The notes: a model not told the origin generated them from the sequence alone. Shown: positions 41,444 to 51,192, counted from the first letter of the stretch. The stretch: DNA of 64,000 nucleotides from Streptomyces sp. ATexAB-D23 (GCF_000373645.1 NZ_KB892012.1:195-64194), one strand, 5' to 3'. Numbers and translations are program-made.

Positions 41444-44026
41444 TCAGTCGGGCAGCACCGGCAGCAGCTCCGGCAGGTGCCCGTCCGAGGCGGCGGCCGC
41501 CGCGACCCGCTCCTCGGGCACCTCCCCGTACAGCGTGGTACGCGGCTTCGCCGGGCGTCCGGCGAGATCCGCGATGGCGACGAGATCCTGGACCGAGCGG
41601 TACGAGCCGTAACCCGACCCGGCCATACGGGAGATCGTCTCCTCCATCAGTGTGCCGCCCAGGTCGTTCGCGCCGGAGCGGAGCATCTCCGCCGCGCCCT
41701 CCGTACCGAGCTTGACCCAGCTGGTCTGGATGTTGGTGATGTGCGGGTGCAGCAGCAGGCGGGCCATCGCGGTGACGGCCCGGTTGTCGCGGTCGGTCGG
41801 GCCGGGGCGGGCGATGCCGGCGAGGTAGACGGGCGCGTTGGTGTGGATGAAGGGCAGCGTCACGAACTCCGTGAAGCCGCCGGTCTCCTGCTGGAGCGCG
41901 GCCAGGGTGCGCAAGTGGCCCAGCCAGTGGCGGGGCTGGTCGACGTGCCCGTACATCATGGTCGAGGACGAGCGCAGGCCGACCTCGTGGGCGGTCCTGA
42001 TGACCTCCAGCCAGGTCGCGGTGGGCAGCTTGCCCTTGGTGAGGACCCAGCGGACCTCGTCGTCCAGGATCTCGGCGGCCGTGCCGGGGATCGAGCCGAG
42101 CCCGGCCTCCTTCGCGGCGACGAGCCAGTCCCGGATGGACATTCCCGTACGGGTCGCCCCGTTGACGACCTCCATCGGGGAGAACGCGTGGACGTGCATG
42201 CCGGGCACGCGCTCCTTCACCGCCCGCGCGATGTCGAAGTACGCCGTGCCGGGCAGGTCCGGGTGGATGCCGCCCTGCATGCAGACCTCGACCGCGCCGA
42301 CGTCCCACGCCTGGGCGGCCCGGTCGGCGACCTGGTCCAGGGAGAGGGTGTACGCGTCGGCGTCGGTGCGGCGCTGGGCGAAGGCGCAGAAGCGGCAGCC
42401 GGTGTAGCAGACGTTGGTGAAGTTGATGTTGCGCGTGACGATGTACGTGACGTCGTCCCCGACGACGTCACGGCGCAGCATGTCCGCGATCCGGCACAGC
42501 TCGTCCAGGGCCGGCCCGTCCGCGTGGAGCAGGGTGAGCGCCTGGTCGTCGGTGAGCTTCGTCGGGTCGTCGGCGGCCTGGCTCAGCGCAGCGCGGATGT
42601 CACCGTCGATCCGCGAGGGCACCATCCCGGGGGCCGCCGCCTCGCGCAGCGCCTCCCAGTCCCCGTACACCACGTCGAAGTCGTCGCGGCGGTCGCCGGT
42701 GCGGCCCTCGGTGTCGATGGTGCGGTGCAGGTCGGTGCGGCCGGAGGCGTTGAAGCCCTCGTCGGGCTCCTGCCAGGGCAGCCCGGCGGGGATCGCGCCC
42801 TCGCGGGCGAGGCCCGTCTCCGGGTCGGCGAGCGCGCGGACGTGCGGGAGCAGCCGGGGGTCGAGCCAGGGTTCGCCGCGCTGGATGAACTCCGGGTAGA
42901 TCGTCAGCCGTTCCCGCAGCGCGAAGCCGGATTCGGCGGTGCGGGCGGCCAGCTCCTCGATGTGCGGCCAGGGGCGCTCGGGGTTGACGTGGTCCGGGGT
43001 GAGCGGCGAGACCCCGCCCCAGTCGTCGATGCCGGCCCCGATGAGCAGGGCGTACTCCGCGTCGACCAGGTTCGGCGGAGCCTGGATGCGGGCGGACGGG
43101 CCGAGGATGTGGCGGGCGACGGCGATGGCGGCGGCCAGCTCCTCCAGCTCCGCGTCCGGCATGCCGCGCATCGCGGTGTCGGGCTTGGCCCGGAAGTTCT
43201 GGACGATGACTTCCTGGATGCCGTGGTAGGCGCGGGCGGTGCGGCGCAGCTCGAACAGCGCGTCGGCGCGCTCCTCGTACGTCTCGCCGATGCCGATGAG
43301 GACGCCGGTGGTGAACGGGACGTTGGACCGGCCGGCGTCTTCGAGCACGCGCAGCCGTACGGCGGGTTCCTTGTCGGGTGAGCCGTGGTGCGGGCCGCCC
43401 GGTTCGGACCAGAGCCGGGTCGCCGTCGTCTCCAGCATCATCCCCATGGAGGGCGCGACGGGCTTGAGGCGCTGGAGGTCGGTCCAGGTCAGCACCCCGG
43501 GGTTGAGGTGCGGCAGCAGCCCGGTCTCTTCGAGGACCCGGATCGCCATGGCTCGTACGTAGGCGAGGGTGTCGTCGTAGCCCTCCGCCTCCAGCCACTC
43601 CCGCGCCTCGGGCCAGCGGTCCTCCGGCCGGTCCCCGAGCGTGAACAGCGCCTCCTTGCAGCCCATCGCCGCACCCTCGCGGGCGATGGCCAGCACCTCG
43701 TCCGGCGACAGGAACATGCCGTGCCCGGCCCGCCGCAGCTTGCCGGGCACGGTGACGAAGGTGCAGTAGTGGCACTTGTCGCGGCAGAGCCGGGTCAGCG
43801 GGATGAAGACCTTGCGGGAGTACGTGATGACTCCCGGCCGCCCCGCCGCGTCCAGGCCCGCGTCCCGCACCCGGGCGGCGGACGCGGCGAGATCCGTCAG
43901 ATCGTCGCCGCGCGCCTGGAGCAGGACGGCGGCCTCCGCGCTGTCGAGGGCGACACCGTCACGGGCACGCCTGAGCGCACGCCGCATCGAATTGGTGGTG
44001 GGGCGTCCGCGCTGAGGATCGGTCAT
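41444..44026 (-). CDS. fbiC: FO synthase, fused CofG-CofH (F420 biosynthesis)
   Basis: 860 aa, the full actinobacterial fusion. Two radical-SAM halves are visible: CofG with [10 protein letters not shown] (C81, C85, C88) and CofH with [10 protein letters not shown] (about residues 538-547). The enzyme makes the 7,8-didemethyl-8-hydroxy-5-deazariboflavin chromophore (FO) of cofactor F420 from tyrosine and a pyrimidine intermediate. I chose ATG 44026; the frame continues upstream to 45979 without biological sense. TATGCT ends 7 nt before the ATG and no Shine-Dalgarno is visible, so a leaderless mRNA is likely. A user of F420, the LLM protein, is at 57472-58317. Confidence 0.95.
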   Translation of the reverse strand: MTDPQRGRPTTNSMRRALRRARDGVALDSAEAAVLLQARGDDLTDLAASAARVRDAGLDAAGRPGVITYSRKVFIPLTRLCRDKCHYCTFVTVPGKLRRAGHGMFLSPDEVLAIAREGAAMGCKEALFTLGDRPEDRWPEAREWLEAEGYDDTLAYVRAMAIRVLEETGLLPHLNPGVLTWTDLQRLKPVAPSMGMMLETTATRLWSEPGGPHHGSPDKEPAVRLRVLEDAGRSNVPFTTGVLIGIGETYEERADALFELRRTARAYHGIQEVIVQNFRAKPDTAMRGMPDAELEELAAAIAVARHILGPSARIQAPPNLVDAEYALLIGAGIDDWGGVSPLTPDHVNPERPWPHIEELAARTAESGFALRERLTIYPEFIQRGEPWLDPRLLPHVRALADPETGLAREGAIPAGLPWQEPDEGFNASGRTDLHRTIDTEGRTGDRRDDFDVVYGDWEALREAAAPGMVPSRIDGDIRAALSQAADDPTKLTDDQALTLLHADGPALDELCRIADMLRRDVVGDDVTYIVTRNINFTNVCYTGCRFCAFAQRRTDADAYTLSLDQVADRAAQAWDVGAVEVCMQGGIHPDLPGTAYFDIARAVKERVPGMHVHAFSPMEVVNGATRTGMSIRDWLVAAKEAGLGSIPGTAAEILDDEVRWVLTKGKLPTATWLEVIRTAHEVGLRSSSTMMYGHVDQPRHWLGHLRTLAALQQETGGFTEFVTLPFIHTNAPVYLAGIARPGPTDRDNRAVTAMARLLLHPHITNIQTSWVKLGTEGAAEMLRSGANDLGGTLMEETISRMAGSGYGSYRSVQDLVAIADLAGRPAKPRTTLYGEVPEERVAAAAASDGHLPELLPVLPD

Positions 44027-44143
44027 GCCAACGAGCATACGAGCGAGCGGGTGACCGCCGACTGTGCGGTTCTCCCGCAGGTCACACGCGCCCCTTGTGC
44101 CTCGGCCGTACGCGGGGCCATGCCCCGTAGGCTCGGCCCGGTG

Positions 44144-44857
44144 ATGGAAACGATCGTCCTCGACATCGGCGAAACACTCATCCGCGACGACCGGTACTGG
44201 GCGTCCTGGGCCGACTGGCTCGGCGTCCCGCCGCACACGCTGAGCGCCCTGGTCGGGGCGGCGGTCGTCCAGGGCCGCGACAGCTCCGACGCGCTGACCA
44301 TGCTCCGCCCCGGCATGGACGTCACCGAGGCGGCCCACGCCCGCGCGGCCGCCGGGCGCGGCGAACACCTCGACGAGTCCGACCTCTACCCGGACGTACG
44401 CCCGGCCCTGGCCCGGCTGCGGGAGCTGGGCGTACGGGTGGTGGTCGCGGGCAACGGCACGGCGAAGGCCGGCGAGCTGCTGCGCGCCCTCGACCTCCCG
44501 GCGGACCTGGTGGCGACCTCCGGGGAGTGGGGCGCGGCGACGCCCGACCCGGAGTTCTTCGCCCGCGTCCTGGAGGCGTCGGGCGCCGACCCGCGCGCGA
44601 CGCTGTACGTGAGCGCCCACCCGGCGCACGGCCTGTTCCCCGCGAAGTCGTCCGGCCTGCGGGCGGCGCACCTGCGGCGCGGGGCGTCCGGCTACTGGTG
44701 GGCGGACCACCCGGACGTGATCGAGACGGCGGACTTCCGCGTGGACGCGCTGACGGAGCTGCCGGGGCTGGTGGAGAAGAAGGAGCCGGCGAAACCGACG
44801 GAGCCGGAGGGCGAGGCGCCGGGACAGCCGCGGCCCCGGACGCTGCGGGCGTTGTAG
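44144..44857 (+). CDS. HAD-like hydrolase
   Basis: 237 aa. The start [15 protein letters not shown] is HAD motif I with DIGET, so the general acid Asp two residues on is replaced by Gly-Glu. Motif II is [12 protein letters not shown]. Motif III/IV is [16 protein letters not shown] with [17 protein letters not shown]. This altered motif I is common among haloacid dehalogenase-like phosphatase relatives, and the substrate is unknown. It is divergent from fbiC, with a TAGGCT box 7 nt before GTG 44141/ATG 44144. The C-terminus is Glu/Pro rich. Confidence 0.8.
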   Translation: METIVLDIGETLIRDDRYWASWADWLGVPPHTLSALVGAAVVQGRDSSDALTMLRPGMDVTEAAHARAAAGRGEHLDESDLYPDVRPALARLRELGVRVVVAGNGTAKAGELLRALDLPADLVATSGEWGAATPDPEFFARVLEASGADPRATLYVSAHPAHGLFPAKSSGLRAAHLRRGASGYWWADHPDVIETADFRVDALTELPGLVEKKEPAKPTEPEGEAPGQPRPRTLRAL

Positions 44858-45030
44858 GGCGGCGCGGGCGCTGCGGGCCGGTATGTAGCTGCGGGCCGGT
44901 TGCAGGGCGCGGGCGCTGCGGGCGTTGCGGGCGCTGCGGGCCCGTTGTAGGGCGCGGGCGCTGCGGGCGTTGCAGGGGAGCGCGGGCGGCGTGGACGTGC
45001 GGGCCCGTTGCAGGACGGCGCGGGCACGAG
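44858..45030. repeat. Degenerate GC-rich repeat array
   Basis: Several imperfect copies of GGGCGCGGGCGCTGCGGGCG and GCGGGCCCGTTG, beginning directly after the HAD-like stop codon. They end at the convergent S41 gene. The array makes translations rich in Ala/Gly/Arg in every frame, which explains the false open frames. No gene is supported here. Confidence 0.6.
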
Positions 45031-45036
45031 GGCGGG

Positions 45037-45942
45037 TCAGGCCGCCAGACGGGCGAGGGCCAGGGCGTGCGCGTGGTCGAGGGCGTCGGCTGCGGCGCAG
45101 GGGCTGTCCGGCCGCACACCGGTGCCCTCCCAGTTCGCCCCGGAGACGGGGTTCACGGCGCGGCCGACGGGCACGGTGGCTTCCAGATGCGGGGTCAGGG
45201 TCCAGCCCCGGCACGGGTGCGCGCCGCCGCGGGTGGGTTCGCCGACGACAACGGCGCGGCCGAGCTGCTGGAGGTCGTACGCCAGCTCCTCGGCGGCGGA
45301 GAACGTGCTCCCGCCGCACAGCACGTACAACGGCTTGCTGCCGCCGAAGCGCGCGCCGGGGACGTGCGGCGGGCTCCACGACTGCTCGCCGCGCTCGCCG
45401 CCGCGCCAGTGCATGGTGTTGAGGTGGGTGCGCTCGTCGAGCAGGTAGCCGCAGACGAAGGCGACCGTGTCGGGGTCCCCGCCCCGGTTGGCGCGCAGGT
45501 CCACGATCAGCGCCTGGGCGCGGGAGGCCAGGGTGAGCGCGGCGCCCAGCGGTTCGGCGGCCCACTCCAGCGGGAACAGCATCGGTGCCGGCTCCACCAC
45601 GGCGACCCCTCCGTCGAGCAGTTGCACCCGGGGCACACCGCCCAGGGAGGAGTCGAACTCCCGGCGCATGGCGTCCAGGGTGGCGGCGCCCTGCTCCGGG
45701 GGGACCGGGATGGCGTGGTGTTTCAGTCTCAGGTGCCGGTCGCCGTTGACGGACTGCAGGTCCGAGGTGACCAGGCGGGCCAGCTCCTCGGCGTCGTCCA
45801 CGTCGTACGCGCCCTCGTCGAGGCGCCGTGTCAGCAGGGCGGCCAGCTGGTCGGCTGTCCCGGGGAATACGTACTGCTCGGTCAGCAGCCGGACCATCTC
45901 GTTGATGACAGGGGCCGGCGTGAGCTTCGTCGGGGTCGTCAT
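45037..45942 (-). CDS. S41-family (tail-specific-like) peptidase
   Basis: 301 aa. The core S41 strand/loop motifs are [16 protein letters not shown] and [20 protein letters not shown] (nucleophile Ser in TFSAAE); the C-terminal part reads [16 protein letters not shown]. It matches small IRBP/CtpA-like peptidases lacking a PDZ domain. There is no signal peptide, so it may act in the cytoplasm. It is divergent from an ArsR-type repressor. A TTGACG-18-TCTACT promoter places the start of the RNA at or near ATG 45942. Confidence 0.85.
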   Translation of the reverse strand: MTTPTKLTPAPVINEMVRLLTEQYVFPGTADQLAALLTRRLDEGAYDVDDAEELARLVTSDLQSVNGDRHLRLKHHAIPVPPEQGAATLDAMRREFDSSLGGVPRVQLLDGGVAVVEPAPMLFPLEWAAEPLGAALTLASRAQALIVDLRANRGGDPDTVAFVCGYLLDERTHLNTMHWRGGERGEQSWSPPHVPGARFGGSKPLYVLCGGSTFSAAEELAYDLQQLGRAVVVGEPTRGGAHPCRGWTLTPHLEATVPVGRAVNPVSGANWEGTGVRPDSPCAAADALDHAHALALARLAA

Positions 45943-45949
45943 GGCAGGG

Positions 45950-45996
45950 AGTAGAGCACCGCCCTTGCGAAAGCGTCAAGAAGATTAGACACTTTC
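45950..45996. promoter_or_regulatory. Overlapping divergent promoters and operator (S41/ArsR)
   Basis: On the minus strand TTGACG (45979-45974), 18 nt, TCTACT (45955-45950) precedes ATG 45942 by 7 nt. On the plus strand TTGCGA (45965-45970), 17 nt, GACACT (45988-45993) precedes ATG 46000 by 6 nt. An inverted repeat GAAAGCGTC (45969-45977) / GACACTTTC (45988-45996) with one mismatch covers both -35 regions. This is a compact self-regulated divergent switch; both RNAs would be leaderless. Confidence 0.65.
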
Positions 45997-45999
45997 CCC

Positions 46000-46554
46000 A
46001 TGCCTGATCAGCCTCCCCTCCCGCGGCCTCCCGAGGACGTCATGGAGATCGGGGCGCCGGAGCAGTTCGCGGCGCTCTCCCACCCGTTGCGTCAGCGGCT
46101 GCTCTTCGCCCTGGGCCAGCGGCCCGCCACCACCAGCCAACTGGCGGCGCGGCTCGACGCGAAGAAGGGCAACGTGGCCCACCACCTCAAAGTGCTCCGC
46201 GAAGCCGGGCTGGTCCACATCGCCGAGACCCGCCAGGTCCGCGGCGGCACCGAGCAGTACTACCAGCGCACCGCCCGCCGGATGGTCGTCGCGGAGCCCC
46301 AAGCCGCCGGCACCGCCGCGATGCTCGCCGCGGTCGCCCAGGAACTGGACCGCGCGCCCGTCGATCCCCACCTCACCCTGCGCCACCTGCGCCTGAGCCC
46401 CGCGAAGGCGAAGGAGCTCGGGGACACCCTCACCCGGCTGGTGGACGAGGCCGAGGAGGAAGCGGAGGGCCGACCCGTGCACGGCGTGCTGGTGGCGCTC
46501 TACGAGCAGGCGGCGCCGACCGGCGGTCCCGGGACGGACCGGGACCCCGCCTGA
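46000..46554 (+). CDS. ArsR/winged-helix transcriptional regulator
   Basis: 184 aa. The wHTH is clear: [20 protein letters not shown], then [33 protein letters not shown]. The second half (residues 95-170) is helical, probably for dimerisation. No CxC metal site is present, so it is not an arsenical sensor. It is divergent from the S41 peptidase and probably represses it and itself through the inverted repeat at 45969-45996. Its effector is unknown. Confidence 0.88.
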   Translation: MPDQPPLPRPPEDVMEIGAPEQFAALSHPLRQRLLFALGQRPATTSQLAARLDAKKGNVAHHLKVLREAGLVHIAETRQVRGGTEQYYQRTARRMVVAEPQAAGTAAMLAAVAQELDRAPVDPHLTLRHLRLSPAKAKELGDTLTRLVDEAEEEAEGRPVHGVLVALYEQAAPTGGPGTDRDPA

Positions 46555-46651
46555 CGACCTCCTGACGCCTCAACAGGACTCATCCGTAAGGCAGTTCAGG
46601 AGGAATGGATTCCGCCGGAGCGTGATCAACCCGTGCCGTACTGTTCGGCCC

Positions 46652-48514
46652 ATGACTGCGGGTTTCGAGGGAAGCGTGATCGACGGGCGCTTCGAACTGC
46701 TGGAGCGGCTCGGCGGCGGCGGGATGGGGCTCGTCTGGCGGGCACGCGACATCGTCCTGCACCGGGAGGTGGCGCTGAAGGAGGTCCGGCCACCGGATCC
46801 GGAACTGCTGCGGCTGCGCCCCGACGCCGCGGAGATGCTGCGCAAGCGGGTACTGCGCGAGGCCGTCTCGCTGGCACGGATCACTCATCCGAACGTGGTG
46901 ACGATCTACCACATCGTGAGTTCGCCGGAGGTGGAGCACCCCTGGCTGGTGATGGAGCTGGTCGCGGGCGGCTCGCTCCAGGACCGGCTGGAGCGCGGCC
47001 TGTGCACCCCCACCGAGGCGGCACGCCTGGGCCGCGGTGTGCTCGCCGGACTACGGGCCGCGCACGAGGCGGACATCCTCCACCGCGACGTGAAACCCGG
47101 CAACGTACTGCTGCGCACCGACGGCACACCCCTGCTCACCGACTTCGGGATCGCCGCCGTACGCGAAGCCACCAGCCTCACCAACACCGGCGAACTCGTC
47201 GGCTCCCCCGACTACATGGCCCCCGAACGACTGCGCGGCCACGACGACGACCCCTCCTCCGACCTCTGGTCACTGGCGATGATGCTGTACGTCGCGGTCG
47301 AGGGACACAATCCGATGCGCCGCTCGTCCACCCTCGCCACCCTGGCCGCGATCCTGGAGGAGGACGTCCCACCGCCCCGGCGGGCGGACACCCTCGGCCC
47401 CGTACTGCGCTCCGTCCTCGTCAAGGACGTGGCTTCCCGGCCCGACGCGAACCACCTCGACCAACTCCTCGCACAAGCCGCCGGAGACCACGCCATGACG
47501 GTCATCGACAGCGTGGCAGCGCCTCCCGTACGGACGACCACCCCCACGGAGGCGGAGGCGACGGGTCAGGCGGAGCCGGAGGGGAAGGCTGAGGCCGACG
47601 CGGACGACGCGGCCCCGGTCGGGTACACGCCCACGGAGTCGTCGGCCCCTGTTTCCGCCGCCTCCGACCCGCCCGCGCGGAAGCAGGACGAGGCCGAAGC
47701 GGACCCGGGCGCGGAGCCGGGGCCGGGCGCCGGGCGGGACGCGGCACCGGAACCGAAGCCGTCACCCGACCCCTCACCGGCCGACGACACCGACGGCCGG
47801 GGGAACCCCGGCGCGGAGACGAGCCGGACGCCCGTACGCGGCGCCGGCGGCAACCGGCCGCGCCGATGGCTGATACTCCCGGCGGTCCTGGCGGCCGTAC
47901 TGGTGGGCGGGCTGCTGGCCAAGGAGTTCATACCCGGCTCCGGCGACGACGACAAACCATCGGCCCACGCCTCGACCACCCCCTCCGTCACCCACTCCCC
48001 CACACCCACCCCGTCCCCCTCGCGCACCTCCAGCCCCTCGCCCTCGCCCACGAAGGAAACCGATCTCCTCACCCCCTCCGGCGCCCACAGAGTCGTGAAG
48101 GAGTTGAAGGCGGTGACGGGCGGAACCACGGTGTTCCCCGGCTTCGTCCTGTACCCGGACAATGCCACGGGCAACGTGGTCGTGAACGACGAGAAGATGC
48201 CCGACGAGAAGGTGTTCGACGGCTTCGAATACCGGGACGGCAAGGGCAAACGCCATCACAACGAAGGGCTGGTCAACGGTCAGCACCTGATCGACCTCAC
48301 CCAGGTCGACTGGGACGGCCTGCCCCGCCTTCTACGCATCGCCCAGACGGAACTGGGCGTACGGAAGGCGGACCCCACGGAAAGCTACGTGATCACCGAC
48401 TGGTACGAGGGACAGGCTGCCCTGCTGATCTACGCCAACGGCGAATACCAGACCTCGTCACTGCTCATCGCCACGTTCGACGGTGAGATCCTCAGACGCA
48501 GTAAGGCGAACTGA
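46652..48514 (+). CDS. Ser/Thr protein kinase with outer C-terminal domain
   Basis: 620 aa. Residues 10-270 are a Hanks-type kinase: LLERLGGGGMGLVWRARD is the P-loop, VALKEV has the ATP-binding Lys, HRDVKPGNVLL is the catalytic loop, and DFGIAA and GSPDYMAPE are the activation segment. A Pro/Glu/Ala linker and one membrane helix (WLILPAVLAAVLVGGLLA) lead to a Ser/Pro/Thr linker and a 150-residue outer domain (VFPGFVLYPDNATGNVVVND) that may sense a ligand. ATG 46652 has a TACTGT box 7 nt upstream; the GTG at 46622 is an alternative. No cognate substrate is adjacent. Confidence 0.92.
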   Translation: MTAGFEGSVIDGRFELLERLGGGGMGLVWRARDIVLHREVALKEVRPPDPELLRLRPDAAEMLRKRVLREAVSLARITHPNVVTIYHIVSSPEVEHPWLVMELVAGGSLQDRLERGLCTPTEAARLGRGVLAGLRAAHEADILHRDVKPGNVLLRTDGTPLLTDFGIAAVREATSLTNTGELVGSPDYMAPERLRGHDDDPSSDLWSLAMMLYVAVEGHNPMRRSSTLATLAAILEEDVPPPRRADTLGPVLRSVLVKDVASRPDANHLDQLLAQAAGDHAMTVIDSVAAPPVRTTTPTEAEATGQAEPEGKAEADADDAAPVGYTPTESSAPVSAASDPPARKQDEAEADPGAEPGPGAGRDAAPEPKPSPDPSPADDTDGRGNPGAETSRTPVRGAGGNRPRRWLILPAVLAAVLVGGLLAKEFIPGSGDDDKPSAHASTTPSVTHSPTPTPSPSRTSSPSPSPTKETDLLTPSGAHRVVKELKAVTGGTTVFPGFVLYPDNATGNVVVNDEKMPDEKVFDGFEYRDGKGKRHHNEGLVNGQHLIDLTQVDWDGLPRLLRIAQTELGVRKADPTESYVITDWYEGQAALLIYANGEYQTSSLLIATFDGEILRRSKAN

Positions 48515-48545
48515 CCCCCGCGCCCGACGAGACTCGGCCCGCCGG

Positions 48546-49403
48546 TCAGATGGTGGCCAGCAGCAGGTCCTCTCCGCTCGACGGACGAAGACCGTCCGTG
48601 CGGCCGGCGAAGTAGCGCTCGGCCAGCTGACCGCCCGACACGTGCCGGGCGTCGGCGAAGCCGGCTTCGCGGGCCAGCGCCAGAATCTCGGACGGGGTGT
48701 AGAAGCTGACGAACGGCGTTCCGGACGCCTGCGCGCCTGCGCTGCTCATCCGGAGGCCGGGGCGGTCGGCAGCGTCGAGCAGTTCGACCGGCAGCAGGAA
48801 GGTCATGACGAACGTGGTGCCGGACGCGAGCCCGGTGATCCGGCGCAGGGTGGCCGTGTTGGTGTCCTTGCTGAGGTACATGCTGACGCCGGTGGAGACG
48901 ATGACCGCCGGCCTGCCCGTATCGAAGCCGGCCGCCGTCAGATTCGCCAGCCAGTCCTCGTTCGCCTCGAAGTCGACCGGCACGAGGCGCAGCCGGTCCG
49001 GGATGCCGTAGCCGAGTTCGGCCAGGCGGCGGCGCTTCCACTTCTGGGTGCCGGGCTGGTCGACCTCGAAGATCCGCAGGCGGGAGGCGAGTTCCGGCTT
49101 GCGCTGGGCGAAGGTGTCCAGGCCGGCCCCCAGGATGACGTACTGGGCCACACCCCGGTCGGCCTGCTCAGCGATCAGGTCCTCGATGAAACGGGCGCGC
49201 GCGACGATGGCCGCCCGGAACCCGCTGGTGCCCTGCGGGTCCATGTCGGGGCGGCCGCGCCAGTCGTCGCCGGGGGCTGCCAGCCGCAGGCCGATCTCGT
49301 CCTCGACCACATGCGGGGGCGGGTCGACCTGGACGTGCATCGCCCGCCAGAGGGCGGTCCGCACGGCGGTGCTGTCCGGTTCCCGCATCGGTTCGTGCGC
49401 CAT
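48546..49403 (-). CDS. SAM-dependent methyltransferase (LCMT-like, TIGR00027 type)
   Basis: 285 aa from ATG 49403, preceded by GAGAGGGAG. The motifs are DSTAVRTALWRAMH, VILGAGLDTFAQRKPE (SAM-binding), VFEVDQPGTQKWKRRRL and YTPSEILALAREAGF. This is the leucine carboxyl methyltransferase-like family, which methylates small molecules or carboxyl groups. It is the third gene of the RHH-VOC-methyltransferase unit; 26 bases separate it from the VOC gene. An in-frame upstream ATG at 49430 would overlap the VOC stop codon and has a weaker context. Confidence 0.85.
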   Translation of the reverse strand: MAHEPMREPDSTAVRTALWRAMHVQVDPPPHVVEDEIGLRLAAPGDDWRGRPDMDPQGTSGFRAAIVARARFIEDLIAEQADRGVAQYVILGAGLDTFAQRKPELASRLRIFEVDQPGTQKWKRRRLAELGYGIPDRLRLVPVDFEANEDWLANLTAAGFDTGRPAVIVSTGVSMYLSKDTNTATLRRITGLASGTTFVMTFLLPVELLDAADRPGLRMSSAGAQASGTPFVSFYTPSEILALAREAGFADARHVSGGQLAERYFAGRTDGLRPSSGEDLLLATI

Positions 49404-49429
49404 CGTGTCGTGCTCCCTCTCGGCGGCCA

Positions 49430-49774
49430 TCAGTTCTTCACGGGCGCCTGAAGGCTCCACAGGCGCCCGTCGGGGTCGCGGACCGTCATCTCCCTGGTCC
49501 CGTAATGGGTGTCCTCGAACGGCGTGACCACCTCGACGGCGGGCCCGGCCCGGAACGCGTCCTCGTCCGGCACGCTCAGTACCATCCGCGTCCGGGGCTC
49601 CTGGTCCTCGGGGACCTCGGCGATGAACACGTAGGGCCCGTCACCGTTGCGCAGCCGGCCGGAGCTGTGGTCCGTCTCGAACTCCAGCTCGTAGCCCAGC
49701 CCCTGGAAGAACTGCGCCGCCTTGCCCCAGTTGTGGGTCGTCAGGAACACGGCCTCGATGCCTTCAGTCCCCAT
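49430..49774 (-). CDS. VOC/glyoxalase-like protein
   Basis: 114 aa from ATG 49774 with GGAGAAGGAG upstream. It is one VOC module: [29 protein letters not shown], then [19 protein letters not shown] proteins are dioxygenases, glyoxalases or antibiotic-binding proteins. With one module it probably dimerises. The start codon lies inside the upstream RHH gene (11-base overlap), so expression is coupled. Confidence 0.85.
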   Translation of the reverse strand: MGTEGIEAVFLTTHNWGKAAQFFQGLGYELEFETDHSSGRLRNGDGPYVFIAEVPEDQEPRTRMVLSVPDEDAFRAGPAVEVVTPFEDTHYGTREMTVRDPDGRLWSLQAPVKN

Positions 49775-49955
49775 GTCGATTCTCCTTCTCCGTCGACTGC
49801 TGTGCGTTCCGTCGAGCGTCATCGAGATAGGCGCGCAGCGCGTCGGCGACTATCGCCGACAACGACATGCCCGACTCGACGGCGTGGTACTTGACCTGCT
49901 TGATCAGTTCGATCGGCAGGTACACATTGAACTGCTTGACTCCCACATCAGCCAC
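49764..49955 (-). CDS. Ribbon-helix-helix (CopG/Arc-type) regulator
   Basis: 63 aa from GTG 49955. The RHH pattern is [20 protein letters not shown] (strand and first helix), then [20 protein letters not shown]. The protein is small and basic. It is the first gene of the unit and lies directly downstream of a CTAG-rich dyad with a TAGGAT -10 box, so it is probably autorepressing. It is not paired with a recognisable toxin; the downstream genes are a VOC protein and a methyltransferase. Confidence 0.82.
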   Translation of the reverse strand: MADVGVKQFNVYLPIELIKQVKYHAVESGMSLSAIVADALRAYLDDARRNAQQSTEKENRHGD

Positions 49956-49960
49956 GAGGT

Positions 49961-49985
49961 GATGCTAGCATCCTAGCAAGCTAGT
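49961..49985. promoter_or_regulatory. CTAG-rich operator and -10 box of the RHH operon
   Basis: TGCTAG (49963-49968) and CTAGCA (49973-49978) form one dyad, and CTAGCAAGCTAG (49973-49984) forms another on the same axis region. CTAG is rare in this genome, so three copies within 25 bases are striking. On the minus strand TAGGAT ends 14 nt before GTG 49955 and overlaps the repeats. Confidence 0.65.
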
Positions 49986-50068
49986 CGCCGATGCCCACGG
50001 CACGGCGATAATGCACCCGGCGCGGACACCGCGCCCGGAAGCGGTGACAGAGGGGTGGGCATCCGCCG

Positions 50069-50488
50069 ATGAAGGACACGGGCAGGGTCGCAAGGCTCGG
50101 TGACGACTGGTGCGACATGAGCGAGGGCTGCGACCTCGACCACACGGCGCTGCCGCGCGAGCTCAAGACCGAGGTGCACCCCGCGCATCCGTTCTTCGGG
50201 GCAGCACTGGAGGTGATCGCGCACCGGCGGTGGAACGATGACGTCCTCTGCCACCACCTCGATACACCCGCGCGCTACTCCATCCTCCATCTCACGTGGT
50301 CGCGACGTGAGGAGATCGGGAGCTGCCCCACCATCGACGCGGATGGCGAATGGCCGCACATCGTCGCCTACGAGAACGATGTTGACGCGGCTCTCAGCGC
50401 TGCGGAAGCGCTCGAACGGGACGGCCGACGCGACCCGATGGGGCCGGCGGGCACCGCGTCACCACCACTCCACGTGGGGCGCCTTTAA
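50069..50488 (+). CDS. Hypothetical protein, possibly immunity-like
   Basis: 139 aa, starting at ATG 50069. The sequence VARLGDDWCDMSEGCDLDHTALPRE, then ALEVIAHRRWNDDVLCHHLDTPARYSILHLTWS and WPHIVAYENDVDAAL looks like a compact alpha/beta domain. I do not recognise its family. The C-terminal 25 residues look frame-drifted or low quality. It is followed by a decayed aminotransferase remnant, which suggests a region that has lost genes. Confidence 0.5.
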   Translation: MKDTGRVARLGDDWCDMSEGCDLDHTALPRELKTEVHPAHPFFGAALEVIAHRRWNDDVLCHHLDTPARYSILHLTWSRREEIGSCPTIDADGEWPHIVAYENDVDAALSAAEALERDGRRDPMGPAGTASPPLHVGRL

Positions 50489-50568
50489 CGAGCGGCGAGC
50501 CACTTACTACCGGATCCTGACGTTCGCGCACTACAACAAGCGGGCCAGGAAGGAGATCTCGGGGCGGC

Positions 50569-50703
50569 TTCCCCATCGCCGAGAAGGCGCACAAGCACAC
50601 GATCAAGCTGCCCGTCTGGCACCGTGAACAGGATCTGGAACTGGCCGAGCAGTACGTAAGCGCGGCCAGGAAGGTCAGCGAACACCACAAGGAGCTTCTG
50701 TGA
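50569..50703 (+). pseudogene. C-terminal remnant of a DegT/DnrJ/EryC1 aminotransferase
   Basis: Only the tail survives: FPIAEKAHKHTIKLPVW, then LAEQYVSAARKVSEHHKELL and the TGA at 50701-50703. This is the typical end of the PLP-dependent sugar aminotransferase family. Upstream sequence does not continue the family in any frame, and no start exists. The remnant keeps its GTGA overlap with the NUDIX gene. A deletion or gene replacement has removed roughly 330 residues, the rest of the gene. Confidence 0.7.
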
Positions 50704-51134
50704 CCGTGCCCTCCGACCTCGCCCGAACCCTGGCAGAGGAGGCCGAAGCCGAAGGCATCACCACCTTCGTGGCAGCGGCCGTCGTCACCGACGCCGACCG
50801 CGTCCTCCTGGTCCGCCGCAAGCCGGACGACTTCATGGGCGGCCTGTGGGAGATCCCCTCCGGACACGTGGACGCAGGGGAGACCATCCTGGACGCGGCC
50901 CGCCGCGAGACACGGGAGGAGACCGGCCTGGCCGTCTCCTCCGTGGACCGCTACCTCGGGCACTTCGACTACGAGAACAGCCGCGGCACCACCACCCGCC
51001 AGTTCAACTTCGCCGTCACCGTTGCCGAGACCGGGCCGGTCATCCTGACCGAACACGACCTGCATCAGTGGGCGGCGACCGGTGACCTACCGGGCGTCAC
51101 CGACGGCGTACGGAAGGTCTTGGCCGGCGCGTAG
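50700..51134 (+). CDS. NUDIX hydrolase
   Basis: 144 aa. The Nudix box is complete: GHVDAGETILDAARRETREE, then TGLAV. The fold starts at TTFVAAAVVTDADRVLLVRRK. The enzyme hydrolyses a nucleoside diphosphate linked to another moiety. GTG 50700 overlaps the stop codon of the aminotransferase remnant (GTGA), which shows that it was once the second gene of that operon. The upstream GGAG (50691-50694) still serves as the ribosome-binding site. It ends in a shared bidirectional terminator. Confidence 0.88.
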   Translation: MTVPSDLARTLAEEAEAEGITTFVAAAVVTDADRVLLVRRKPDDFMGGLWEIPSGHVDAGETILDAARRETREETGLAVSSVDRYLGHFDYENSRGTTTRQFNFAVTVAETGPVILTEHDLHQWAATGDLPGVTDGVRKVLAGA

Positions 51135-51160
51135 GAACCGCGGCCGCCCCTTCCCCTTCG

Positions 51161-51192
51161 GCCCGTCCCTCCCAGAGACGAGGGGCGGGCCG
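51161..51192. terminator. Bidirectional hairpin terminator
   Basis: Arms GGCCCGTCCCTC (51161-51172) and GAGGGGCGGGCC (51181-51192) pair with one T-G wobble around an 8-nt loop. It lies between the NUDIX gene and the convergent ATPase gene and can serve both. Confidence 0.75.

Noticed and set aside
44027..45979. Minus-strand frame extending FO synthase upstream to about 1511 aa
   Set aside because: It crosses the plus-strand HAD-like gene and a GC-rich repeat, has no ribosome-binding site, and ATG 44026 matches the normal FO synthase length.
50489..50703. Frameshifted but otherwise complete aminotransferase gene
   Set aside because: The upstream 200 bases do not encode aminotransferase sequence in any frame, and 50069-50488 is a different protein, so it is a truncation and not a single frameshift.
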